DNA of 64,000 bases. Origin: Pantoea sp. GD03673. GTDB taxonomy: Bacteria; Pseudomonadota; Gammaproteobacteria; Enterobacterales; Enterobacteriaceae. Under the pieces are notes generated by a model that did no database searches, was not told the DNA's origin, and saw only the letters and a program-made list of their open reading frames with translations. The position numbers and the translations under genes were made by a program. Numbering within the stretch: position 1 is the first letter of the stretch; the number at the start of each line of letters is the position of its first letter. Location: assembly GCF_029844725.1 (NCBI RefSeq), contig NZ_JAOCKJ010000005.1, positions 248,001 to 312,000 of the forward strand, read 5' to 3'. Of this stretch, positions 39,608 through 48,648 are shown piece after piece.

Positions 39608-40021
39608 ATGGATAAAACAAATATTAACTTAATGGAAAGGTATCTACTACTGCTTGATCGATTCGTTGATAAACTCGCTGAATCTGGTTTCTCAGAGCAA
39701 CGAATTGTCGAACAATCATATCTTTTTTGTGCAGGGTTTTATATTAAATACCAAAGTGGTATCGAAAAAATGACCTTCTCCAATAGGGAGGTTGTTTTAA
39801 CCTTTCTGCTACTTTCATATTATAGTCATATAAATAAACTGGATGATGATTTAATCAACAAAGAGCGTATGAAAAGTATATGTTCTTCATTGATTAACTT
39901 TATAGTCAGTAATGGTAGCCGAACAGAGAAAGTCTATGCTAATGAGAAAAGAAAATATGAGGCTTCAACTCTAAAAAGAGAATTATCGAAAAAGGATAAA
40001 AGGAAAAGATATGGGTTGTAG
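39608..40021 (+). CDS. Unknown 137-aa cargo protein
   Basis: The ATG at 39608 has AAGGA about 9 nt upstream and is preferred over 39599. Helical, soluble, no membrane segment: MDKTNINLMERYLLLLDRFVDKLAESGFSEQRIVEQ..., with a very basic C-terminus (KRKYEASTLKRELSKKDKRKRYGL) suggesting nucleic-acid contact. No family recognised. Lies about 100 nt after the recombinase operon and has its own terminator downstream, so may be the last gene of that operon or a separate one. Confidence 0.6.
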   Translation: MDKTNINLMERYLLLLDRFVDKLAESGFSEQRIVEQSYLFCAGFYIKYQSGIEKMTFSNREVVLTFLLLSYYSHINKLDDDLINKERMKSICSSLINFIVSNGSRTEKVYANEKRKYEASTLKRELSKKDKRKRYGL

Positions 40022-40320
40022 TGTTTGTATGATTTTCATTGAACTTACTTAATCTATAGTCTAAATTTTAATATTAGATTCGTAAATCTATAAATCCATG
40101 AATCTAATTAATGCTTAAAAGCATCCTCTAAGATGCTTTTACTGTTACCTCGTTCTGTCGAACATTTAATTTCTTTGAAAAATACTAATTATACCACTTA
40201 AGTTAATAACTTCTGCTTGATAGTGTATTTTGGTAAGTTGGAATACAATTTTTTGATTGGATCGTCAATAAGAAAAAGCTAGAATCCTTAGAAGGACATA
40301 GATTTTCATAGGGTTAAGAT
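40022..40320. other. Spacer holding a terminator and the next promoter
   Basis: Contains the hairpin at 40117-40140 and AT-rich sequence before the gene at 40321. The stretch GTAAATCTATAAATCCATGAATCTA near 40082 has short repeats of unclear meaning. No gene seen. Confidence 0.5.
40117..40140 (+). terminator. Terminator after the 137-aa gene
   Basis: AAAAGCATC and GATGCTTTT form a 9-bp stem with a 6-nt loop, ending in TTTT. Confidence 0.8.
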
Positions 40321-41511
<1,191 letters not shown>

Positions 41512-41529
41512 TTTATGTTTTCTGTAAAA

Positions 41530-41554
41530 AAGCCCGTAGGTTTCAACTGCGGGC
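41530..41554. terminator. Hairpin between convergent genes
   Basis: AGCCCG and CGGGCT flank a 13-nt loop, with A-rich sequence on the left and a T-rich tail on the right. Serves the plus-strand gene ending at 41511 and possibly the lipoprotein gene on the other strand. Confidence 0.7.
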
Positions 41555-41588
41555 TAAATTTTCCCTTGATGCTGGTTTTGTCTTTTAT

Positions 41589-41963
41589 CTAAAAAATGCC
41601 AGTCTTCACGTTGCTTGTTCCAGCATTAAAGATGTATGTGCTGACTTTTTCGCCTTTGAAAGAAACTGTCAGAGATTTAGTTTGTGAGTCTGCTCCACCT
41701 GCAAGCAGTCCCACAACGGGGATGAAAGAGGTTGCTTTGGACTGGCTGTTATACATAGTGTATGACCATTGCTCTTCACCATCGATCAAAGAACGGCTGT
41801 CAGGTTCACCGAACGATGCTAACACGTCCTGTTTTGTAGTTTTGCCTTTAACAATTTTAGTTTTCACACTTTCCTGCGTCTCATTTTTCAATGACTGGTT
41901 GCCTACTGAAGAACAACCTGCCAAGGTCAGAAAAACGAATCCTACGATTATGATTTTTTTCAT
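41589..41963 (-). CDS. BamE/SmpA-like lipoprotein
   Basis: 124 aa. Lipobox LTLAGC with Cys at 17 after a clear signal (MKKIIIVGFVFLTLAG). VKTKIVKGKTTKQDVLASFGEPDSR is the SmpA/BamE-like fold start, followed by EEQWSYTMYNSQ and a short glycine-rich hydrophobic loop. Chromosomal BamE works in outer-membrane assembly; copies on mobile elements are of unknown use. It follows the three-helix membrane protein gene by 29 nt, so the two envelope proteins probably work together. Confidence 0.8.
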   Translation of the reverse strand: MKKIIIVGFVFLTLAGCSSVGNQSLKNETQESVKTKIVKGKTTKQDVLASFGEPDSRSLIDGEEQWSYTMYNSQSKATSFIPVVGLLAGGADSQTKSLTVSFKGEKVSTYIFNAGTSNVKTGIF

Positions 41964-41992
41964 ACCACACTTTCCTTTTTTATTTTTAAATT

Positions 41993-42661
41993 TTAGCGCT
42001 TTACTGACTCAATAAGATTTCTAAGTTCTTTTTCAAATTTCTGGCTTCGTCTTTTCATCAAATTGATACAAATAAAACTTCCAACTCTTGAGAAAAGATA
42101 TGTAAACCACATGTATTTGTGGTCGCTCCACATGTAGCCGTCTTTAAATCCCCAGGGTAGTGTGAGAAATGAAATAAGTGCAGCAGCACAAAGTAAAATG
42201 AAAATAACGGTGAGAAACTTTGGAACAGGCATTGCTCTGTAATACGATGCTGTGGAGGCAGTATGAAATAGCATTGTCAGAAAAGCGGGGATAATAATGG
42301 TTTTTCTTTTTAAGTTTACCTCGTGTTCACCCGTTTTCTTATTAACGATAAGCGCATCTTTATATGCATCATACGAACCATCCTCACTGTATTGGCGAAG
42401 TTCGTATTTATGGATAGTGTGTGAACTTCTGAAAGGGATACCATAGTCAGAAATCTGCTTCTCATCCCCTGTGTTGGTTTTTACCCAGATATGACCATTG
42501 CCTGGATCGGAGTTGATGACAGTGGCAGAGAAAGTCTCAATAAATGTGAAAGTTTCGTCAAACAGCACAAAATTGGGTGTCGTGATTTCCGTTTGCCGAG
42601 GATCATCAGAAAGACCAGCTTCAGCTTCTTTCTTCCTGCTTTTCGTAGCGGAGATGCTCAT
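41993..42661 (-). CDS. Membrane protein of unknown function (upstream of the lipoprotein)
   Basis: 222 aa. The N-terminal 115 residues are soluble with an SH3-like/beta pattern (FVLFDETFTFIETFSATVINSDPGNGHIWVKTNTGDEKQISDYG). Three membrane segments follow at about 118-140, 148-170 and 182-203, with a Lys/Arg/Glu-rich C-terminus. No known family. Some plasmid and island proteins of this shape (soluble head, membrane tail) accompany transfer or entry exclusion genes, and the relaxase gene lies 311 nt upstream, but this is only a guess. Confidence 0.62.
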   Translation of the reverse strand: MSISATKSRKKEAEAGLSDDPRQTEITTPNFVLFDETFTFIETFSATVINSDPGNGHIWVKTNTGDEKQISDYGIPFRSSHTIHKYELRQYSEDGSYDAYKDALIVNKKTGEHEVNLKRKTIIIPAFLTMLFHTASTASYYRAMPVPKFLTVIFILLCAAALISFLTLPWGFKDGYMWSDHKYMWFTYLFSRVGSFICINLMKRRSQKFEKELRNLIESVKR

Positions 42662-42971
42662 ACAAGTTCCTTAGTGTTCAAAATGAAGTCATATTCGGTG
42701 ATGTATGAAACCGTCCAGGCTTACAGTTGAGATGGTAGTTGCCATTTCAAACCCTGCGTTTGAGCTAATGAATAAGTAAATAGACTAGTTAAATCATATC
42801 GTTAGATGATTGCATGTAAATTGACATTTTGACTTAGTTCGTAAGAAACGCAAATCACTTGTACCGATCGATTATGAATTAATGATAGATATAGCCTATC
42901 AACACTAGATTATCGATCGGTATAAACGATCAATATATTGGGCTATATTTATCAAAAAAGGTTTGCCAGCC
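42662..42971. other. 310-bp spacer rich in inverted repeats
   Basis: TACCGATCGAT (42862-42872) and ATCGATCGGTA (42912-42922) are perfect 11-bp inverted repeats 39 bp apart. Nested between and after them are ATATAGCC (42890) and GGCTATAT (42941) arms. No ORF. May be a terminator region, regulator site or replication/transfer structure. Confidence 0.55.
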
Positions 42972-44204
42972 TTACATCGAAAGCGATGTTCTTCTGGATT
43001 GAGGTGCTGATTCGATGAGATTTTTTTTGGGGATAGGCATAATCTCTACCACTCTCACGCCAGTGATGGTTTTGTGTTTTCGAGGGCGTTTAAGGGTTGG
43101 TATTTTGAGGTTTTTCAACATACGATAAATTAAATCGAGGTAGGGGATGTACTCCAACCACCTGAATGCTGAAACTGCATAGCTTCGGTCGGGGGCTTCT
43201 TTTAACGATTCTTTAGCACCAGCTTCTAAGTGAAACTGCTTTACAGAAGCGTTAGTGTATTCGTCCTGCCCAGCACGGTTATCATGGATAAGCGCTTCTA
43301 TGGGGCTGTGAACCTCTCTTGTTGTGATTTCAGGAGCATCTGTAGTCATGAACGTACAAGGCGCTTCACTGACAGATGCTTTCAGTTCAAACAGGAAAGC
43401 ATTATCACGTTCCGGTTGGTAGTCGATTCTGCTTTGCAAAGCATACCAGGAATACCCTTTTCCCAATTGAGATGCTTTGAAAGCAATCCCGTTGTATTCG
43501 AATGAGAAGCCGTTCATGCGTCCAGTAGAGGCAATGTTAGGGATTGGCCTGATATTTTGTGCCACAAGCTGTTGCACGAAGTCGGTAATCGATTGCCTGG
43601 TATCAAGCAGTTCGTTAAGGGCGTTTTGGATGATTCCTTTTGGGCATAGCTCACCAGTTCTCTTTTCTATCATCATCTCATTACGGGATTTTTTGAGCTT
43701 CGGTTTAGGTGAGGGCGCTGCCGGAGATGCTTTCGGTCCTTTGGTTCTGGTTAACTGATAGTCTTTTTCAAGTTCCTGGATGATACGTGTGCTGATAAGA
43801 TTCTCATTCTTCCCAAGGTAGAGCTTTCCGGCATCAAGAGACGCTCTGCTGGCGATGATATGGATGTGCTGGCCATCTTCGTCGTCATGTAGGACGTAGC
43901 ATCTGAGATGCGTTTCAGAAAACCCCATTCTTGCCATGTAGTCATCTGCGATGTAGGACCACTGCACAGGCGTTAGTGATTCACCTTTAGGTAAGCGAAG
44001 CGAGTTGTGCCAAACGGGTTTAGCCACATCAGGGCGAAGTGTTTTTGTAGCACCAAACTCAGCTATTAGCTCTTTAGCGAGGCTCCCCATCATATTGCCA
44101 CCTACGACAACTGGATCAACTTTGTGATGAGAAGCTGGTCTCAATGCATAAAACACTACGCCAGCGAAGTTCTTACCTCGCTTTATCTTCTGCATCCCCT
44201 TCAT
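42972..44204 (-). CDS. Mobilization relaxase
   Basis: 410 aa. Expected relaxase motifs: Tyr19 in VVFYALRP (possible nicking Tyr), the HNSLRLPKGE box near 66, and the metal-binding HIHIIASR with His113 and His115 after DEDGQ. C-terminal half contains a long Pro/Lys linker and a domain of unknown role. It nicks oriT so that the island can be moved by a helper conjugation system. The start is 4 nt after the MobC-like stop, so the two are one operon. Looks intact. Confidence 0.87.
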   Translation of the reverse strand: MKGMQKIKRGKNFAGVVFYALRPASHHKVDPVVVGGNMMGSLAKELIAEFGATKTLRPDVAKPVWHNSLRLPKGESLTPVQWSYIADDYMARMGFSETHLRCYVLHDDEDGQHIHIIASRASLDAGKLYLGKNENLISTRIIQELEKDYQLTRTKGPKASPAAPSPKPKLKKSRNEMMIEKRTGELCPKGIIQNALNELLDTRQSITDFVQQLVAQNIRPIPNIASTGRMNGFSFEYNGIAFKASQLGKGYSWYALQSRIDYQPERDNAFLFELKASVSEAPCTFMTTDAPEITTREVHSPIEALIHDNRAGQDEYTNASVKQFHLEAGAKESLKEAPDRSYAVSAFRWLEYIPYLDLIYRMLKNLKIPTLKRPRKHKTITGVRVVEIMPIPKKNLIESAPQSRRTSLSM

Positions 44205-44208
44205 TGAT

Positions 44209-44610
44209 TTATTTCCATAAGTCAGCAGTAATCAGCTTCATGCGAAGCTCAGATATCTGGCGCTTCACTGCGAATAGTTCTGTTTGCGTCAGAGAGCTTC
44301 CCTGGCTTTTGTTATCCAGATGAGCGACAAGCTTGTTCAGCTTCTGTGATATTTCGCTCAGAGATTTCCATGCTTCTAAGTTGATAGGAGGGACAGTTAC
44401 TGGAAGCTTTTCAATGAGGGCTAAACGAACCCATTCACCTTTACGATGACGGCCACGTTTCTCATTGAGAAGCTTTAGCTTTGCATCATTTAATCTGACA
44501 CTGACGCAATGAGAACGAAGCTGGCTTTGTGAGAGCTTCGCTTCGTTAACGCTTTTATTACGGGAATGCTTACTTACAACGATCTTATTAAAAGTATTAT
44601 TTTCGACCAT
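44209..44610 (-). CDS. MobC-like mobilization accessory protein
   Basis: 133 aa. A ribbon-helix-helix type start is visible (HCVSVRLNDAKLKLLNEKRGRHRKGEWVRLALIEKL), followed by a helical tail (SEISQKLNKLVAHLDNKSQGSSLTQTELFAVKRQISELRMKL) characteristic of MobC-type proteins that open oriT for the relaxase. It precedes the relaxase gene by 4 nt. Inverted repeats immediately upstream are the natural place for oriT. Confidence 0.83.
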   Translation of the reverse strand: MVENNTFNKIVVSKHSRNKSVNEAKLSQSQLRSHCVSVRLNDAKLKLLNEKRGRHRKGEWVRLALIEKLPVTVPPINLEAWKSLSEISQKLNKLVAHLDNKSQGSSLTQTELFAVKRQISELRMKLITADLWK

Positions 44611-44638
44611 ATGAACTCCTTTTCATATAATTAAATAA

Positions 44639-44657
44639 AAGCATATTCCTTATGCTT
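44639..44657. repeat. Inverted repeat upstream of mobC-like gene
   Basis: AAGCATA-TTCCT-TATGCTT: 7-bp arms with a 5-nt loop, 29 bp before the start codon on the minus strand. Candidate oriT or autoregulatory site. Confidence 0.5.
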
Positions 44658-44742
44658 AATTTATTTATATAATAGAGGCGAATAATGTCAATGCAGTGTG
44701 TTGATTTTGCGTTTAATTTTTTTCAACCGAAGGGCGAAAAAA

Positions 44743-44791
44743 CAAGGGAAACTCGAAGAAGCAGCGTAGCGCTTCGATGAGTTAGCCCTTG
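44743..44791. other. oriT: Candidate oriT/cruciform
   Basis: A 49-bp interrupted inverted repeat: CAAGGG...CCCTTG, AACTC...GAGTT and GAAG...CTTC arms nest around a GC-rich centre, in otherwise AT-rich DNA between the mob operon and the ankyrin-like gene. It could also end transcription of the latter. No nick consensus confirmed. Confidence 0.4.
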
Positions 44792-45486
44792 CTTATCTCT
44801 TTCTCTAATTGATGAAGTGTGTATAAATTACATATCTTATTTTCATCAGAGTAGAATGTAAACTTTGTATCTGGTGAGGCTTCTGTTTTTTTCAATAAAT
44901 CAAGAGTTTTTTTAAATGGCACTGGATTTGAAAGAGGATCAAAATTGATATGAGCTTTTTTTGAAAGAAAAAACTTAATTTCTTTTTCATTAAGTAGTCT
45001 TAAGCATTCATGTGTGTTTTTGAACACTTGGAAAATTTCTATATTTTTTTTGTTGGTGGGTATTAGGTGTGGCGAAAATATATCTGGTATCGTGTGAAAC
45101 AACTCATGAGATAAAAAACAATGATTTTTGATATCAGTTAAATTTTTATTTATATCGAACTTCAACATCAACTCAACATTTTCAGGCTCATTAACATAAA
45201 ACAAAAGGTTTTTCCCCTCGTTATCCACATGATTAATATTAGCCCCAAAAAGTAAAAGCAATCTAAATTGAATTTTATTCTTGCAATAGAAAATAGGAGT
45301 TTTACCAAAGTTATCAATGCTATTGATATTGAATCCGTTTTTTGTTAATGATTCTAAATCATTCATATTCCAAGTGTAATCTTTAAAAATAAGATTTTGT
45401 CCTTTTTCATTTTTATTACTTGGGTTGCTATATTGTCTAATCAACTCTGAGAAAACGGATTGTATTGAATCGTAATGTTCGGCCAC
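44782..45486 (-). CDS. Ankyrin-repeat-like protein
   Basis: 234 aa from a GTG start. Ankyrin-like units are readable at about 45-115: GFNINSIDNFGKTPIFYCKNKIQFRLLLLFGANINHVDNEGKNLLFYV..., with the NINxxDNxGKTPLF and GANIN pattern. The rest is helical with no known motif. Probably a protein-binding cargo protein, intracellular. Its ribosome site (AAGGAG) is inside a stem, see 45496-45531. The other AT-rich gene of unknown role is 71 nt upstream on the same strand. Confidence 0.68.
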   Translation of the reverse strand: MAEHYDSIQSVFSELIRQYSNPSNKNEKGQNLIFKDYTWNMNDLESLTKNGFNINSIDNFGKTPIFYCKNKIQFRLLLLFGANINHVDNEGKNLLFYVNEPENVELMLKFDINKNLTDIKNHCFLSHELFHTIPDIFSPHLIPTNKKNIEIFQVFKNTHECLRLLNEKEIKFFLSKKAHINFDPLSNPVPFKKTLDLLKKTEASPDTKFTFYSDENKICNLYTLHQLEKEISKG

Positions 45487-45495
45487 TATTGAAAT

Positions 45496-45531
45496 CTCCT
45501 TTTTTATAAATTAATAAAATAAAAAAAGGAG
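45496..45531 (-). promoter_or_regulatory. 5'-UTR hairpin sequestering the ribosome site
   Basis: In the minus-strand mRNA, CUCCUUUUUU pairs with AAAAAAGGAG over 10 bp; the second arm is the ribosome-binding site of the ankyrin-like gene, 9 nt from its GTG. Suggests structure-controlled translation. Confidence 0.55.
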
Positions 45532-45557
45532 AAGTCAATAGTAATTATAAATAAAAA

Positions 45558-46160
45558 TCATGAACCTAATTTTGGTGGTTTTATCGACTCGATTAATTCA
45601 TTATCTATTTCATTTTTTTGAAATAAAAATGGGAAGTAATTAGCAAGGTCATTTTCTTCAAATTTATCAGAAAGTGCATTTTTCAAAGTCTCAACCATAC
45701 TACCATTTGTATATTTTTCTTCAATCAATGTGGAAAGAAATCGCTTGTGCAAGGTATTGATATCTTCACTACTGAAGACCAGTTTAAAATTTTTTTCATT
45801 TAGTAAAGTAGGTATGGTAGAGAATAATTTATGTTTTTCAGTAAATAGGAATTCTTTTTCCTTATTTATTTCTATGTAGTGCAGTGAGGTGATTAATCCA
45901 TCAATATATATTGTTTCGTCAAGTTTTTTATTATTTTGCTTTTTAATTTCATCTGAAACTTGTGCTATCTGTCTTTTAAGTTTAAAATGTGAGCTATCTT
46001 CATAGATTTCTTCTAAATACCTTAAATAGATATTTATCAAACCATATGCTAAATCGATATTATTGAAATAACCAAGGCAAGTATTAAATGAATCAAAAAC
46101 TAAATAATGGTTATGATTTTTTTCATCTGTTTCTTCAAAAATGTTGAATGTATATTCCAT
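45558..46160 (-). CDS. Unknown 200-aa AT-rich cargo protein
   Basis: The ATG at 46160 (MEYTFNIFEETDEKNHNHYLVFDS) has GAGGAAAAAA upstream and is preferred over a start 15 nt earlier. Soluble, acidic/Lys-rich, mostly helical; no membrane segment or recognisable motif. The C-terminus reads ENDLANYFPFLFQKNEIDNELIESIKPPKLGS. Same strand as the ankyrin-like gene and probably cotranscribed; a functional pair is possible. Codon use is the most AT-rich of the window. Confidence 0.6.
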   Translation of the reverse strand: MEYTFNIFEETDEKNHNHYLVFDSFNTCLGYFNNIDLAYGLINIYLRYLEEIYEDSSHFKLKRQIAQVSDEIKKQNNKKLDETIYIDGLITSLHYIEINKEKEFLFTEKHKLFSTIPTLLNEKNFKLVFSSEDINTLHKRFLSTLIEEKYTNGSMVETLKNALSDKFEENDLANYFPFLFQKNEIDNELIESIKPPKLGS

Positions 46161-46305
46161 TTTTTTCCTCAGCATAATTATTAAAAAAATGATAAAGCTA
46201 TGTGTTCATGATTTTAAATGCACTGCATAACAAAACTTTAGATTTTTGAAAAATAAGTGTTAGATGAGCCACCTAAATTTGTCATCTAACACACATTTAA
46301 TTTCA

Positions 46306-48643
46306 TTATAAAACAAGCAAATCTTTAGCCAGTTCTTTTGACGTCGGGTATGATTTAGCTCTGATCGATGAGTTCTTTTTATAAATTAAAGTACAACCAT
46401 TCTTACTCTGTAGTTGGGGACGATTATTGATACCAAGTATATATTCGCCTTCTAATACAAATCCGACCTTTAATCTCAATCTTTTATCATTTATATCTGA
46501 TACAGCCATGAGCTTTAGAAAAATCGCATCATTAATTAAATGTGAACCTTTTGGATCTAAAGCCCACACTTGATTTTTAGTCCATAATAAAAAATCAGGA
46601 AAGAAATTAGAAGTCCCTTGACCAATTTCAGGGATAGGAATGTTATAACCTGTTTTTGATGGATTTCTGCACCAATCAACTCCTAATGAATCAATTGATT
46701 CTGCAATTTCTAACTCAAATTTATTTAGGCCATTATATTCAGAATGCAAGGCATTTTTAAAGGCATTAACTTTGTATCTGTTTCTTTTATTTAAGTCTTC
46801 ATATTGATAGTCTGGTGAAACTAAATTAAATGACTTTACCGCATATATGTCATCGTATTCATATTCGAGATGGAACTCATTATTAAGCAGACGAGTAATA
46901 TTTGATAGATTATTATTGATTTGCAACATTGCATCTGAGCCAAATTGCATCCGCTGCTTCATCTTAGGATCATTTTTTACAAAAGGAGTAAAACATGTCC
47001 CTGATTTCCGGGCTATACGGTTATCATAAGTTCCTAATCTTGAGACTAAATATTCCCATACAGAAATATCAGCATTGTCATCCTTAGTTTCTTCTTTATT
47101 AAGATCCAAATCTTCACAACTGTTAACTAAATCTAAAACTCGTGTATGCATTTTTCCTTTTGAACGAAGGCTTTCATCAGAAAAAAGAGGCACATTTGAA
47201 AGTAGTATTTGGTCTAATATTTCAAGGTCTTCACCGAAAGTTTCTGCGACTTTAGAAACAAACACTTCCTTTTTAACAGGCACTTCTCTCGAAATTTGTG
47301 GTCTCGGACTGTTACTTTCGATTGAGACTATTTCATAACCTGAATCACTTAGGTCATTTTGTGTAGTTTTAACAAGTTATGAAAAAATCTTTATCTGGAA
47401 CATTAAAATAAAAGTATGCTGAATTTAAGTCTCCATCATCAAAAGGAGTAGCATTAGGTTGTCTCAAAAAACGACCAATTTTTTGTGAGATATCAGTAGT
47501 AGATTTACCTAACCCATCAAGATAAGCTACATAAGCCCATGGTTCATCCCAACCTTCTCTTAATGATAAATTCCAGATGATATGTGAATAACCTTCATCA
47601 TGTAAATCTTCAGGGCTTTTCTTCGCTTTATGAGTATCGACTAATAAGCTCCATGGTGCATTAGGATTAACATTAGCTAAGTTGGAATTTACATTTGCTA
47701 AATGAACGGCAATTCTTTTTGGATCAACTTTTAACTGACTGACCAACGATTCCCAAACTTCTAAGCCTGCTAATGTTGAATTTACGATGCAACAAATTAC
47801 AGGCCAAGTATTAAAGCTACTTAGTTTAGTGCTAAGTTCTTGCCATTTAGTATTAGCTTCGGTTAATGCATCTAATCGAGAAGTGTTACAATCGACAAGA
47901 TAAAGACGGGTCTTTAATAGCCCTTCTTTAACAACTAATGGTGTCGAAACTACTACTGTTTGATTTTTTAAAGATAAAGATTTTTCATCCACATTGTTCC
48001 CAGGCAAAAGATCAATGAGATCGCCCGACATTTCGGAGGAAGATGCTAAAATAAATGCACGAGGATTGAGTTCTTTCAATCTTGAGAACTGAGCTTTTGT
48101 ACCACCATGAGCTTCATCGTAGACTACATAAAGTTGGCGATTTCTACCTTCCGGCCCCTTTCCTGAAAGAACATCCCAATGACTAATGCCATCTCTGTCT
48201 TTATGAACATTTAAAGCATCTCCATCCCTATTAAATAAAGCAACAGTAGCAAGGATAATTGTTAAGCCTTTTTTGGCACGACAAATATCGACCCAATCAG
48301 TTTCCGTAATCTCATTTAAATTCAGGATATTTACATCGTCAGGAAGTAAATTAGAGTATTTTCCTCCAACACTAAGATTATTTTTTGTTTGTGAGATTAC
48401 TGCTCCTCTGTTAGTAGTCCAAAGGATAATACCATCACCGATTTTGTTACATGCGAGTGAAAGTATCGGCGTTTTACCACTCCCCGTAATAGCTTTTAGC
48501 CTGCAAAGGAAGGGAAGCGACATACCGGTTTCGGGATCAAACCTCCTTTTGTAAGGAGGGTTAGGGTAAGTTGCAATCATCTCAGCAATTTCACTTGCTG
48601 CTTTAATTTGAAATGGTTTGAGTGTGTCTATTGTTAGTTTCAA
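46306..48643 (-). pseudogene. res: Type III restriction subunit (res), frameshifted
   Basis: Helicase part 47369-48643 (TTG start, 5 nt after mod): Walker A AITGSGKTPIL near 52-62, DEAH box in VVYDEAHGG, SLREGWDEPWAYVAYLDGLG and QKIGRFLRQP (motif VI). It stops after NVPDKDFFITC. The following frame, open from about 47376 to 46306, continues KTTQNDLSDSGYEIVSIES and ends with the nuclease core FFPDFLLWTKNQVWALDPKG (PD...D-x-K). Joining the frames gives about 780 aa, a small Res. Both frames are open together for only a few nucleotides near 47370-47377, so one indel there explains the break. Separate translation of the nuclease part from 47283 is not excluded. Confidence 0.8.
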
Positions 48644-48648
48644 AATGA

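Noticed and set aside
47366..47380. Programmed frameshift in res
   Set aside because: The joint needs a +1 (or -2) shift and shows no slippery heptamer or stimulating structure; together with the stop in mod, decay is simpler.
46306..48643. A split helicase/nuclease defence system made of two genes
   Set aside because: The helicase and nuclease frames join at one indel into a normal Res layout next to mod, so a broken type III Res is the simpler reading.
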